Assembly: GCA_944389615.1 (NCBI GenBank)
Contig: CALXNA010000007.1
Location: 33,179 to 97,178, forward strand
DNA: 64,000 bases
Direction of reading: 5' to 3'
Origin: an uncultured Anaerobiospirillum sp.
GTDB lineage: Bacteria > Pseudomonadota > Gammaproteobacteria > Enterobacterales > Succinivibrionaceae
Of the stretch, positions 54,333 to 63,451 are shown piece by piece. Under the pieces are notes generated by a model. It did not search any database. It was not told the DNA's origin and saw only the letters and a program-made list of their open reading frames with translations. A program made the position numbers and the translations under genes. How positions within the stretch are numbered: position 1 is the first letter of the stretch; the number at the start of each line of letters is the position of its first letter.

Positions 54333-56060
54333 ATGCGCCTATTACCATCGCTGCTTATGAGCGCTATCGTGGCGCTCGCCGCTCCGCTTGCCGCTCCGCT
54401 CGCTGCATCGGTACAGGCCGATGAAGTGGCTGAGACCTTCAACCCCAAGCCTGCGCCCGATGATGTGCTCATTCCGTTGCCCTGCGGCGGCGAGATGGCC
54501 TTTCGTAAGATCTACACCGCCAACTCCGATAAGCTCCAAGATAAGAGCTTTATGGCCGGTAGCACCCAAGGCGAGGCCTTGATCGCGCAGGCGCCCAATC
54601 ACCGCTATATCCAAGGCGCCTTCCACGACGAGGAAGGCGGCTACTACTACTTGCTGGGCAAGTATGAGCTCACGAGTTACCAATACCAGCTCTTAAACGA
54701 CTATCAGCTGGGTAAGGGTAAGTGCCCGGCGGCCAAGAAGCTCTCGGTTAAAGACCGGATGGCACAGGGCAATCTCTCGTGGTTTAGCGCGGTCGAGCTG
54801 ACGCGTCAGCTCTCGGCCTTCTTGGCCTCGCCTGAGGCCAAACAGGCGGTTGCTGCCTCAGGCGGCCGTTTGACCTTGCCGCAGAGCACGAGCAAGACAG
54901 TGGCCTTTGCGCGCCTGCCCACCGATAGCGAGTGGGAATTTGCTGCGCGCGGCGGTAACGCCGTGACCTCGTCGCAATTTAGCGCCGAGACCTTCCCGCT
55001 GGCCGAAGGCAAGAGCATCGCCGACTACGCTTGGTATAAGGGTCAAGGCAGCGCGCCCGATGGTAAAGTGCGCGTCATTGGCCTCAAGGAGCCTAATCCC
55101 TTGGGGCTCTATGACATCCTAGGCAATGTCGGCGAGATCATGCTCGACCCGTTCTACGCCACCCGTACCGGGCGCCTCCACGGCCAAAGTGGCGGCTTTA
55201 TCGTGCGCGGTGGCAGCGTGCTCAATGCCTCAAGTGATATGGTCACCGCCTATCGCTCCGAGCGTGCCTACTTCACGCGCCAAAAGGAGACTACGGGCCG
55301 CGACTTAGGTATGCGCGTGGTGCTGGCCCTGCCTTTTACCACCTCGATTGCTGAGGTACGCGCGCTCAATGAGGAGGCAGCGCAGCTCGGCCAAGACAGT
55401 GACGCCGGAGACGTCAAGGGCGGCGGTAACCTCAATACCATCGCCGACCTCGATAAGATCATCGCCGAGCAAAAGAAGTCGCAGCAGCGCTACCAGCAAG
55501 ATAAGGCCGAGTGGACGCAGGCCAACGATGAGCTGCGCCATAACCTCACCGAGCTGCGTGCGCGCATGGTCGAGGCCAATGCCAAGCGCGATGAAATGCG
55601 TGACCGCGCCATCGTTTCTAACCTGCGCTTAGGCGGCTATCTGTGCTCGTCGATTGCCCAAGAGCAAATCACCTACGAGCGCACCATCAAGAGCGAGGAA
55701 GTGCTGCGCTCCATTCCGCTCCCGGCCTGCCGCACCGATCCTGAGTCCGAGGCCTGTAAAAAGGCCAGTGCCGCGCAAGATGAGAAGCTCAAGCACAATC
55801 GCGAGCTCGCTGAGTACATGCTTGACTTCTACGTCAGCTACTATGCCGACCACATCACCGATACCACCGAGACTTTTGACTACAAGTTCGTGGTGGCCCA
55901 AGAACACAATGCCGAGCAGTCCTTAGGGCAAAACGCGGGCAGCTTAGGCCAGTACATCAAGCAGTTCTTGGTCGACGTCCACGACTATCAGACCGGCAGC
56001 CGCAACTTGAGCGAGAACAAGGCGCGCTGGATCAAGCGCTGCCGCGCCTTAAAGCAGTAG
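54333..56060 (+). CDS. Secreted formylglycine-generating-enzyme-like protein with coiled coil
   Basis: 575 residues, directly abutting the permease stop. Signal peptide 1-29 (cleavage near VQA). An FGE/SUMF1-fold domain spans about 45-335: RLPTDSEWEFAARGG (194-208), NPLGLYDILGNVGEIML (255-271), FIVRGGSVLN and the RDLGMRVVL end (323-331). The canonical GNVWEW is GNVGEI, and the usual end GFR reads GMR. No Cys pair like the copper-binding one of true FGEs lies in the expected last third, so this is probably a non-catalytic FGE fold used for binding. A coiled coil (about 375-445) and a helical Cys-containing C-terminal region follow. Canonical sulfatases are absent nearby. Confidence 0.82.
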   Translation: MRLLPSLLMSAIVALAAPLAAPLAASVQADEVAETFNPKPAPDDVLIPLPCGGEMAFRKIYTANSDKLQDKSFMAGSTQGEALIAQAPNHRYIQGAFHDEEGGYYYLLGKYELTSYQYQLLNDYQLGKGKCPAAKKLSVKDRMAQGNLSWFSAVELTRQLSAFLASPEAKQAVAASGGRLTLPQSTSKTVAFARLPTDSEWEFAARGGNAVTSSQFSAETFPLAEGKSIADYAWYKGQGSAPDGKVRVIGLKEPNPLGLYDILGNVGEIMLDPFYATRTGRLHGQSGGFIVRGGSVLNASSDMVTAYRSERAYFTRQKETTGRDLGMRVVLALPFTTSIAEVRALNEEAAQLGQDSDAGDVKGGGNLNTIADLDKIIAEQKKSQQRYQQDKAEWTQANDELRHNLTELRARMVEANAKRDEMRDRAIVSNLRLGGYLCSSIAQEQITYERTIKSEEVLRSIPLPACRTDPESEACKKASAAQDEKLKHNRELAEYMLDFYVSYYADHITDTTETFDYKFVVAQEHNAEQSLGQNAGSLGQYIKQFLVDVHDYQTGSRNLSENKARWIKRCRALKQ

Positions 56061-56217
56061 GGTGCGCCGCGCGGCGCCGCGCCCAGCGCGCCCCGCGCCG
56101 CCACGGCAGGACGCGGTCTGTGGGCGCAGCCCGGCGGGCTTAACAGGGCATTTTGCCCTAGCGCCACCGCGCTTAGGCTAAACTATAGGCTCAGGTTCTT
56201 GGTGTTGAGGAGGGAAC

Positions 56218-57753
56218 ATGCTGCGCATCAAGCGTCTGGCGGCCGCGTCGGCCGCACCCGTGTGGACTCAGTTGCGTCCGGCGGTGCAGAGCCTGATGGG
56301 CTCTTTACACCTCAGCGCTGAGGATAAAAGCTTGGTCGCAGACTGCGAAGAGGATGGGGCCTATTTAAACTTCGGGACGCCTTTAAGCGGCACCATCAGC
56401 GAAGTGCCTTGCCCCAACGGACAGCCGCTCTTCTTTAAAAACCAGAGCGTGGCCGCGCTCAACTTCGCCGAGCGCAAGGAGCGCTGGCTTGCGGCGCTGC
56501 AGCCGCATCTACCGGCTGATCCTAACGCCTCCTTTAACGACCAGAGCCTCGCTCCCGAGGCGCGCGCGGCCTTGCTGCTTAAGGCCTTAGTGCAAAAGCC
56601 CCAGTACCTGACGGTGCTGGAAGGCAATGAGCCTATTATCGTGCCCTTTTGGGATCAAAGCTTTCAAGCGGAGACGCCCGCGCCGGTTGCACCTGTTCCT
56701 CATAAGCGCCCGCTGTGGCCGTGGCTGTTGCTGCTGCTCGCGCTCTTGCTGGGCCTTGCGGCGGCATGGTGGCTCTGGGGCCGTGATTGGTGGCAAGAGC
56801 GCCAAGACGCGAGTACGCGCGCCGATGAGCTTACGGCGCTTAAGCAAGAGTTAGTGCAGCGCCAATATCAGCTTCACGACATCAATCGTATGCTCGGCCG
56901 GGTCAATACCGGCATTGATACCGCCTTAGAGCATCAGCGCCAAAAGGATCTGACCGCGCTCTATCGCGAGCTTGAGGAGCGGCGCACCAACTTAGTCGAC
57001 ATCTACGCGCTGCTCGACCAAGTCGAGTCTAAGGAAGCGGCAGGGCAACCGGAGCCAGAGCCTGAGGAGCCGACAGCGCCTGCGACCCAGCCGCCGGAGG
57101 ATAGCGGGGTGGCGGTGGCGCCTGCTAAGACCAAGCTGCCGAAGTGCACGACCATCAAGCAGCAGGGGCAGATGCCGCAGCTCATCATGATCACTGATGG
57201 CTCAGGCTCGATGCTCGCGCCGCTGCCGGACGGCTCGCTGCGCATCGCCGCGGCGATTGGGGCGGGCCATGCGGTGGTCGATGCGATCGATCAGAATGTG
57301 CCAATTCGCCTCTTCGGCATGCAAGGCTGCCCGCTGGCGCGCGACTACGGTACCTTCTCGGGCAGTAATCGTGCCGCCTTAAAGCGCGCTATCACGCAGA
57401 CCAATCCGCTGATGAGCCCGCGCCCGTTGCAGGTGCTCACGCCGCTCGTGTCGGCGCTGCAGGGCATGGCCAATGTCGCAGGTAAGGACAATGACTCGGT
57501 GGGCATCTTGATCTCCGATGGCTTGGACACCTGCAACAATACCAAGCACACCGATTTGTGCGGCCTTGCGCGCCAGATTCATGCGGCCAAGCCTAAGCTT
57601 AAGATCAACGTGGTCTTGATCGGCAATGAGGCCGCGAGCGCCCAATGCGTAGCGCAGATTACCGGGGGTAAGGTCTATCGCCCGGACAATGCCCGTGACG
57701 TGGTCACCTCGCTTAAGCAAGCGACGCAGAGTTTAGTTAAGGTTTGTGAGTAG
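56218..57753 (+). CDS. Membrane-anchored vWA domain protein
   Basis: 511 residues; GGAGGG before the ATG, 157 bp after the FGE-like gene. Cytoplasmic N-terminal part (1-160), one membrane helix (about 166-187, WPWLLLLLALLLGLAAAWWLW), a coiled coil (about 195-270), a Pro/Glu linker, then a periplasmic vWA domain from about 315 to the end with MIDAS DGSGSM (327-332) and GILISDGLDTC. Six or more Cys in the vWA part could form disulfides (CTTIKQ, GCPLA, DTCNN, DLCGL, AQCVAQ, KVCE). Its own short upstream gap may hold a promoter. Next is srfA after 19 bp. Confidence 0.85.
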   Translation: MLRIKRLAAASAAPVWTQLRPAVQSLMGSLHLSAEDKSLVADCEEDGAYLNFGTPLSGTISEVPCPNGQPLFFKNQSVAALNFAERKERWLAALQPHLPADPNASFNDQSLAPEARAALLLKALVQKPQYLTVLEGNEPIIVPFWDQSFQAETPAPVAPVPHKRPLWPWLLLLLALLLGLAAAWWLWGRDWWQERQDASTRADELTALKQELVQRQYQLHDINRMLGRVNTGIDTALEHQRQKDLTALYRELEERRTNLVDIYALLDQVESKEAAGQPEPEPEEPTAPATQPPEDSGVAVAPAKTKLPKCTTIKQQGQMPQLIMITDGSGSMLAPLPDGSLRIAAAIGAGHAVVDAIDQNVPIRLFGMQGCPLARDYGTFSGSNRAALKRAITQTNPLMSPRPLQVLTPLVSALQGMANVAGKDNDSVGILISDGLDTCNNTKHTDLCGLARQIHAAKPKLKINVVLIGNEAASAQCVAQITGGKVYRPDNARDVVTSLKQATQSLVKVCE

Positions 57754-57772
57754 GCACGGCGGAGGTGCCCTT

Positions 57773-59518
57773 ATGCAAAACGCCCATTTAAAAAGCGGCA
57801 AGATCTCTGATTTTGTGCCGATCGGCCAAGACGGTCAGCCGGTGTATCGTAACGCCGACGCCTTCATCTCGGCCTTAAACCTCCACCCCAAGGTCGGACC
57901 GAAGTTTACCTGCCATTTGGCCAAGCCTAAGATCGCAGCCGATGGCGATACCATCGACTGGTACATCCCCTTTAACCCCAAGAATCCGGACGGCCAGTAC
58001 CGCATCGTGACATGGCAGGCGGCCACGCCTGAGGAGCAGGCCGCGGCGCGCACTCAACTGCGCCAGCTCGAGCTCATCTTAAAGCAGGTGGGCACTGAGC
58101 TCTCCAAGCACCAAAAGGCCGGGGCGAGCACGCTCTTTGCCCATTACCTGACCGGCCAAAGTTCGGTGCAGCAGCTTCCAGCTATTCACTTCCCTAATAA
58201 CGACTACGTCTTCATCGTTGATGGCGTCCCGGTGATCACCTTCTGGGGCTTCACCGAGAATGGCGCCCCGATGACCCAAAGCCCGTTTGCGAGCTTAAAG
58301 GGCGGCGCGACCGTGCCGCCGCTCGGCGCCGGGGCCGCCGCAGTGGGCGCGGGCATGGCTGGGACAGCGCAAGCCGCCCCGCAAAATCAGCCTCAGCAAG
58401 AAGACCGCTCGCGCAATAAGGGCTGCCTTTTCTCACTGCGCTGGCTCTTACTGCTGCCACTCTTGCTCTTATTGCTGGGCTTACTCTGGTGGCTGCTCCC
58501 GTGGCTCTTGGGCCTGTTTAATTTGAGCTTGCCGTCCTTAGGGATCGGCGGGGGCGGCGGCGACATCGGCTTAGATGCGCCAGCGCTCGAGGAAGAGGCC
58601 ACGGTCGATCCAAGCACGGATACGATTAACTTCGACCCAGAGGGCCCGACGGTCAACTTAGATGGCACAGGGCCTAACCTGCAGTTTGATGGTTCGGGGC
58701 CGAACTTGCAGGTCGAGGGCGCAGGCAACAACCTGCAAGTTGAGTTAGGCGGAGCCGATGGCACCATGGAGCTGGCTTCGGACCCCGGCGAGGTACCACC
58801 GGCTGAGGCGCTGCCGAACGGAGAATTACCGCCAGATTCCGGCATGATGCCGCCGGATAATGGTATGGTGCCGCCTGAGCTGGCGCCCGATGCGGGTGTG
58901 CCTGCAGAGGAGGCAGCGCCCGAGGTGCAGTCGGAAGGTATGCCTCCTGAGGGCATGATACCTCCTGAGGGTATGGTGCCACCTGAGGGCATGGTACCAC
59001 CTGACCCGAACCTGATGCCGCCTGAGGGTCAACCTTTAGCGGGCATGACGGAGCAGGAGCTGGCGATTGAAGCGGCACGCCGGGCCGAAGAGGCGGCGAC
59101 GGGTACGCCGGGCACCAGCATGGTGCCACCGGAGCTCGCGCTCAATGAGCAAAGCTTGTCCTTTAGCAGCCAAGACCTTGCGCAGCAAGGTGCCTCGGTG
59201 CTCAACGGCTCGTGGAATACGCGCTCGGGCCTGATGGATCGCGCCACCGGCACGCCGCTGCAGCTGGGTTATGACTTTAAGGGCGATCAAGGCCAAGTCA
59301 CGGTGACCCGTCCTGACGGCGTCAAGTGCACCGCCAAGACCTCGGCCGCGGTCGCCGGGAGCGAGCTCAATATCGCTACCGCCGGGCGCGCGCAGTGTCC
59401 AGACGGGCAGTCCTATCAGCTGCCTGAGGTCAAGTGCGCCGCGCAGAACAATGGTCAAGTGCGCTGTTCGGGCCACTATGGCTCTTATAACTTCCCGATT
59501 CAGTTCTACGCCCAATAG
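57773..59518 (+). CDS. srfA: SrfA-family membrane protein
   Basis: 581 residues from ATG 57773 (GGAGGT upstream; an upstream in-frame ATG at 57746 lies inside the previous gene). N-terminal domain (1-165) matches what I know of enterobacterial SrfA: LKSGKISDFVPIGQDGQPVY, GDTIDWYIPF, and YVFIVDGVPVITFWGF (145-160). Then a Gly/Ala linker, a membrane helix (about 221-249), a Gly/Asp-rich stretch, short repeats of PPEGM type (about 389-420), and a C-terminal periplasmic beta domain with paired Cys (VKCTAK, AQCPDGQ, VKCAAQ, VRCSGH). In enterobacteria srfA precedes srfB; here it is eight genes downstream of srfB. Confidence 0.8.
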   Translation: MQNAHLKSGKISDFVPIGQDGQPVYRNADAFISALNLHPKVGPKFTCHLAKPKIAADGDTIDWYIPFNPKNPDGQYRIVTWQAATPEEQAAARTQLRQLELILKQVGTELSKHQKAGASTLFAHYLTGQSSVQQLPAIHFPNNDYVFIVDGVPVITFWGFTENGAPMTQSPFASLKGGATVPPLGAGAAAVGAGMAGTAQAAPQNQPQQEDRSRNKGCLFSLRWLLLLPLLLLLLGLLWWLLPWLLGLFNLSLPSLGIGGGGGDIGLDAPALEEEATVDPSTDTINFDPEGPTVNLDGTGPNLQFDGSGPNLQVEGAGNNLQVELGGADGTMELASDPGEVPPAEALPNGELPPDSGMMPPDNGMVPPELAPDAGVPAEEAAPEVQSEGMPPEGMIPPEGMVPPEGMVPPDPNLMPPEGQPLAGMTEQELAIEAARRAEEAATGTPGTSMVPPELALNEQSLSFSSQDLAQQGASVLNGSWNTRSGLMDRATGTPLQLGYDFKGDQGQVTVTRPDGVKCTAKTSAAVAGSELNIATAGRAQCPDGQSYQLPEVKCAAQNNGQVRCSGHYGSYNFPIQFYAQ

Positions 59519-59668
59519 GGTGGGAGCGTCAGGCTGCGCCTGCGTGCGCTGAGCACGCCGAATGCGTCGGCGTGCGGAGGCGGCAGGCGTGAGCACGCTA
59601 TGTCGCACAGGCATGCGGGGCAGCCTTGGGAACAGCTTTGTTAGATTTGTGCTTTTGGGAGAGATACG

Positions 59669-60415
59669 ATGCGTTGGCACGTAACCTTACTTACTAGTGC
59701 GCTCGTTGGGGTGATGGCGCTCTCGGGCTGTAAGTCCACTTCATTTGGCGGTGCCGAGCCAGATCCGCGCTTGGAGAATGATGACTTCTCGGTCTCGTGG
59801 AGCTCGTATGTGACGGCCTGCGCCGTCGGCGCGCTGGCCACCGGTGGCATCTGCTTGTTGATTGCCAATAACGATCAACGTGCCGCCTGTATTGCTGCCG
59901 CAGCCGCCGGTTGCGCCATTGGTGCGGCCTCCAATGGCTTGCTTGACTACCTGCGTAGTAACTACCACACCAAGGAGCAGCAGCTTAATGCCATGATTGC
60001 CAAGCTCGAGGAGGATCGGCAAAAGGCGGTCTATATGGCGGCTACCGCTAACCAAGTCTATGCAGAGGATAAGGCCAAGCTTAAGACCTTGACGGCCGAT
60101 ATCAAGAAGCATCAGGCCCAAAAGTCCGAGATTGAGCAGCGCATCGCCTACTACGATGCCAACATCGAAGTGCTGCAAGGCAACCTCGAGTACCACGAGA
60201 AGGCCTTAGCCTCGTACCAAGAGGCCCGTCAGGGCATCGCCAATGGCGGCACGACCGACGCCGAGCGCGCTAAGCTCAAGGAGTGCGATCGCCAGATTGC
60301 GCAGCTGGAGAAGGCCATTGAGGAGATCCGCGGCGCGATGCTCAGCTACACCGAAGATCGCAACGTCCTCAACCTGAGCTTAGAGAACTACGATCAAATC
60401 AAGGCCCGCGCTTAA
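59669..60415 (+). CDS. Coiled-coil lipoprotein with glycine-zipper region
   Basis: 248 residues. Lipoprotein signal MRWHVTLLTSALVGVMALSGC (lipobox LSGC, Cys21) with GGGAGA before the start. Residues 50-95 are Ala/Gly-rich (CAVGALATGGICLL, AAAAAGCAIGAASNG), like glycine-zipper membrane-inserting segments. From about 105 to the end it is a heptad-like coiled coil (QLNAMIAKLEEDRQKAVYM, LEYHEKALASYQEA). The residue after Cys is Lys, not Asp, so export to the outer membrane is expected. Probably the outer-membrane end of the srf cluster's system; I do not recognise a named family. Confidence 0.78.
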   Translation: MRWHVTLLTSALVGVMALSGCKSTSFGGAEPDPRLENDDFSVSWSSYVTACAVGALATGGICLLIANNDQRAACIAAAAAGCAIGAASNGLLDYLRSNYHTKEQQLNAMIAKLEEDRQKAVYMAATANQVYAEDKAKLKTLTADIKKHQAQKSEIEQRIAYYDANIEVLQGNLEYHEKALASYQEARQGIANGGTTDAERAKLKECDRQIAQLEKAIEEIRGAMLSYTEDRNVLNLSLENYDQIKARA

Positions 60416-60467
60416 GCGCTGAGTTAACCAACGATGGAGGCGGCGCGTCAGGTCGCGCCGAGCGGTG

Positions 60468-60962
60468 ATGCAAAAAGGTTATTTAGCCAGCCTGAGTTTG
60501 TGCGCCCTGCTGCTGGCAGGTTGCGCCTCAACCCCCGAAGAGTGCGACCCCAGCCAAGACCAAGGCTTCTTTGGCAAGATTGGCTGCGTGGTCTCAGGCT
60601 CCTACGATGAGCGCGTCGAGCAGCGCGAACAGCGCGTGGAGACCTTAAAGGCCGAGAACCAGCGCTTAAATCAGCTGGCGCGCGACTTGTTTGCTCAGGA
60701 CGCCTTAGTCAAGGCGCAGGTCTCTGAGCAAAATCGCATGCTCGACCACGCCAAGAGCGAGCTCTACGAGGTGGAGCGCACCTTAGCCCAGAAGAAGGCC
60801 TTAGACGCGGACTTGCAAGATCAAATCGCGCAAGCCAAGGCGCAAATCGACGCCATTAAGAAGTCCAATGGCTCAAGCCAAACGCAAGCGATGATCGCCA
60901 AGAAGCAAAAGCAGATTGACGAGCTCAACGCAACCTTAGAGCAGCTCCAAGGCATGATGTAG
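60468..60962 (+). CDS. Small coiled-coil lipoprotein
   Basis: 164 residues from ATG 60468 (a GTG 3 bases upstream is possible; weak GAG). Signal with lipobox LAGC (LCALLLAGCASTPEEC, Cys19 counting from this start), then a short Cys-containing segment (CDPSQDQGFFGKIGCVVSGSYDERVEQREQ: cut here, see positions 27-56) and an almost continuous coiled coil (about 50-160). Ala follows the lipid Cys, so outer-membrane sorting is expected. It pairs with the preceding lipoprotein and is the last gene of the srf-type cluster. Confidence 0.75.
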   Translation: MQKGYLASLSLCALLLAGCASTPEECDPSQDQGFFGKIGCVVSGSYDERVEQREQRVETLKAENQRLNQLARDLFAQDALVKAQVSEQNRMLDHAKSELYEVERTLAQKKALDADLQDQIAQAKAQIDAIKKSNGSSQTQAMIAKKQKQIDELNATLEQLQGMM

Positions 60963-61111
60963 CCTCAGCCAGCCTCAGGCCCAGCCGCGGTCAACTTGGC
61001 CGCGGTCACTTCGGCCGCGGTACGGTGAACGCTCCGTCCTGTCGCCGCACTGCGGCAGGTGGAGCTGTAGCGGCAGAGCTGGGCGGCCGTGGGGCGGGAA
61101 AATTGTGGGGC

Positions 61112-61140
61112 TTTTGCCCTATCACCATGGGTGCTATACT
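61112..61140 (+). promoter_or_regulatory. Probable promoter of tyrS
   Basis: TATACT (61135-61140) with TTTTGC (61112-61117) 17 bp upstream, or TTGCCC (61114-61119) at 15 bp. The inferred start lies about 125 bp before tyrS. The 310-bp gap 60963-61272 has no other gene; three GGCCGCGGT copies occur near 60985-61020. Confidence 0.5.
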
Positions 61141-61272
61141 CTCGATATTTTCTTGGAGCATGCCCCCAAGATTGGGAGTGGCTGTTTGGCGCGGAGCGCA
61201 GGTCCTGAGGCCGTGAGCACCCGCAGCTGCGCCGGTGTGCTGTTCGTGATAGTGTTTTAGGAGTTTTGTACC

Positions 61273-62463
61273 ATGGTTGCAGTGGAAGAGGCTCTGCGCG
61301 AGATTGCGCGCGGCGCACAAGAGATCATCCCGTTGGATGAGCTCAAGCAGAAGCTTGAGAGCGGCCGCCAACTGACGATTAAGCTGGGTATGGATCCGAC
61401 GGCCCCTGACATCCACTTGGGCCACACCGTGATCTTAAACAAGCTGCGCACCTTCCAGAATTTGGGCCACAAGGTCATCCTTATCATCGGCGACTTCACC
61501 GCCTCGGTGGGCGATCCTTCGGGCAAGAACGCTACGCGCCCGCAGCTGTCGCGCGAGCAGATCATGGCCAATGCCCAAACCTATGCCGAGCAGGCCTTCA
61601 AAGTCCTCGATAAGGAGAAGACTGAGATCCGCTATAACTCAGAGTGGCTCTCGGCCTTAGGCGCTGAGGGCGTGATCCGTCTGGCCTCGAAGCTGACGGT
61701 GGCACGCATGTTAGAGCGCGAGGACTTCACCAAGCGCTATCAATCCGGACAGCCGATCGCCATTCACGAGTTCTTATACCCTCTGTTCCAAGGCTACGAC
61801 AGCGTGGCCTTAAAGTGCGACGTCGAGTTAGGTGGTACTGACCAGAAGTTCAACCTGCTGATGGGCCGCGAGCTGCAAAAGGACGCAGGCCTCGAGCCGC
61901 AGGTCGTGCTCATGATGCCGCTCTTGGTGGGCTTAGATGGCGTCAAGAAGATGTCCAAGTCGGCCAACAACTACATTGGCGTGCACGACAGCGTCGCGGA
62001 CATGTTCGGTAAGATTATGTCGTTGAGCGATGAGCTCATGTGGTCGTACTACGACCTCTTATCGTTCCGTCCACTGAGCGAGATCGAAGAATTAAAGCGC
62101 AAGTGCGCCTCCGGCGAGATGAACCCACGCGATGCCAAGCTTGAGCTGGGCCGTGAGATTGTCGCCCGCTACCACGGCGAGGATGCAGGCCGCGAGGCGG
62201 TTGAGGGCTTTATCAACCAGTTTGCCAAGGGCGCCTTACCTGAGGACATGCCTGAGTTCACCTTCTCCAACGTTCAGTCCTTAGCCAACATGTTAAAGGA
62301 TGCCGGTTTAGTATCCTCGACCTCGGAAGCCTTACGCATGATCAAGCAAAATGCCGTCAAGTGCGATGGCACCGTGATCACCGATCCTAAGGCCGCCGTC
62401 CCAACCGGCACCAAGGTTTATCAGGTCGGCAAGCGCCGCTTTGCGCGCATCACCGTCGACTAA
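61273..62463 (+). CDS. tyrS: Tyrosyl-tRNA synthetase
   Basis: 396-residue class I synthetase; TAGGAG upstream. HIGH motif HLGH (48-51 in PDIHLGHT), KMSKS at 226-230, tyrosine-site segments [13 protein letters not shown] and [16 protein letters not shown], and a C-terminal S4 RNA-binding domain (about 335-396, [19 protein letters not shown]). The pattern is that of the TyrZ-like group found in many gammaproteobacteria rather than the E. coli TyrS type. Single-gene unit. Confidence 0.96.
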   Translation: MVAVEEALREIARGAQEIIPLDELKQKLESGRQLTIKLGMDPTAPDIHLGHTVILNKLRTFQNLGHKVILIIGDFTASVGDPSGKNATRPQLSREQIMANAQTYAEQAFKVLDKEKTEIRYNSEWLSALGAEGVIRLASKLTVARMLEREDFTKRYQSGQPIAIHEFLYPLFQGYDSVALKCDVELGGTDQKFNLLMGRELQKDAGLEPQVVLMMPLLVGLDGVKKMSKSANNYIGVHDSVADMFGKIMSLSDELMWSYYDLLSFRPLSEIEELKRKCASGEMNPRDAKLELGREIVARYHGEDAGREAVEGFINQFAKGALPEDMPEFTFSNVQSLANMLKDAGLVSSTSEALRMIKQNAVKCDGTVITDPKAAVPTGTKVYQVGKRRFARITVD

Positions 62464-62644
62464 GGCGCAACTCTGCGCTCAGGCAAGCGCCCAGACAGGC
62501 GACAAGACAGACGCCCGGGATGGCGTTAAGGCATAGTCAGGCGCTTCAAGGCGCGCCTTGGGCAGGCGCCTGCGGCGCGCTAGGTCACAGGTTTGAGCGG
62601 TCACAGGCAGGGGCGACCTGCCGGGGCCGCTGATGGAGGTTGTT

Positions 62645-63349
62645 ATGGCGAAGACGCAAGACGAATTAAAAGAGATGGTGGCCCTCAAGGCCTTAGAGTT
62701 CATCCCTGAGCACGGGATTTTGGGCGTCGGCTCGGGCTCGACCGTGGTCAAGTTTATCAAGGCCATTAAGGCGCAGGGCATCAAGGTCGAAGGGGCTGTC
62801 AGCAGCTCCAATGCTACGACTGAGCTGCTCCGCGAGATTGGCGTCCCGGTCTTAGACCCAAATTGCTGCGAGCCTTATGAGGTCTATATCGACGGCGCCG
62901 ACGAGGTCAACGACAACTTTGAGATGATCAAGGGCGGTGGCGCGTGCTTAACCCGCGAGAAGATCTTAGCTTCGATGGCTAAGACCTTTGTCTGCATCGT
63001 CGATCAGTCCAAGTTGGTCAACACCTTAGGTGCATTCCCGCTGCCGGTTGAGGTAATCCCTATGGCCCGCGAGCAGGTAGCGCGCAGCTTACGCGCCTTA
63101 GGCGGCGATCCGGTGCTGCGTAAGGACTGCATCACCGACAATGGCTGCGAGATCTTGGATGTGCACGGCCTGCAGATCACCAATCCTAAGGAGCTCGAGA
63201 CTAAGATCAACGCCATTCCGGGCGTAGTCACGGTCGGCCTCTTTGCGCACCGCGGTGCTGATGTGGTGCTGTTTGCCACCGACGATGGCGTCCAGCAAAA
63301 GCAGGTCTCGCGCCTGCACCGCTATGCCGATATGAGCCTGATGGGCTAA
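62645..63349 (+). CDS. rpiA: Ribose-5-phosphate isomerase A
   Basis: 234 residues from ATG 62645, chosen because GGAGG lies 5 bases upstream; an ATG at 62633 would add four residues and lacks a site. Interconverts ribose-5-phosphate and ribulose-5-phosphate. Motifs GVGSGST (27-33), SSSNATTELL, DGADEV (83-88) and KGGGACLTREK with the catalytic Glu (E105) are intact; E. coli RpiA has 219 residues. The 181-bp gap after tyrS contains GC-rich inverted repeats only. Confidence 0.96.
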   Translation: MAKTQDELKEMVALKALEFIPEHGILGVGSGSTVVKFIKAIKAQGIKVEGAVSSSNATTELLREIGVPVLDPNCCEPYEVYIDGADEVNDNFEMIKGGGACLTREKILASMAKTFVCIVDQSKLVNTLGAFPLPVEVIPMAREQVARSLRALGGDPVLRKDCITDNGCEILDVHGLQITNPKELETKINAIPGVVTVGLFAHRGADVVLFATDDGVQQKQVSRLHRYADMSLMG

Positions 63350-63376
63350 GCCTCAGAGCAAACGTCTGGCTCTCAA

Positions 63377-63414
63377 GCACGGGCGCTCGCCTCTGCGGAG
63401 GCGGGCGCCCGTGC
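63377..63414. terminator. Strong hairpin between rpiA and the nuclease fragment
   Basis: 17-bp stem GCACGGGCGC-TCGCCTC / GAGGCGG-GCGCCCGTGC (one G-T pair) around TGCG. It lies between convergent genes and lacks a clear T-run on either side, so it may act as a bidirectional roadblock or terminator with poor U-tract. Confidence 0.55.
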
Positions 63415-63451
63415 CCCTTACGCTGTCCCAGCGCGGCGGGGCATCCTGCGC

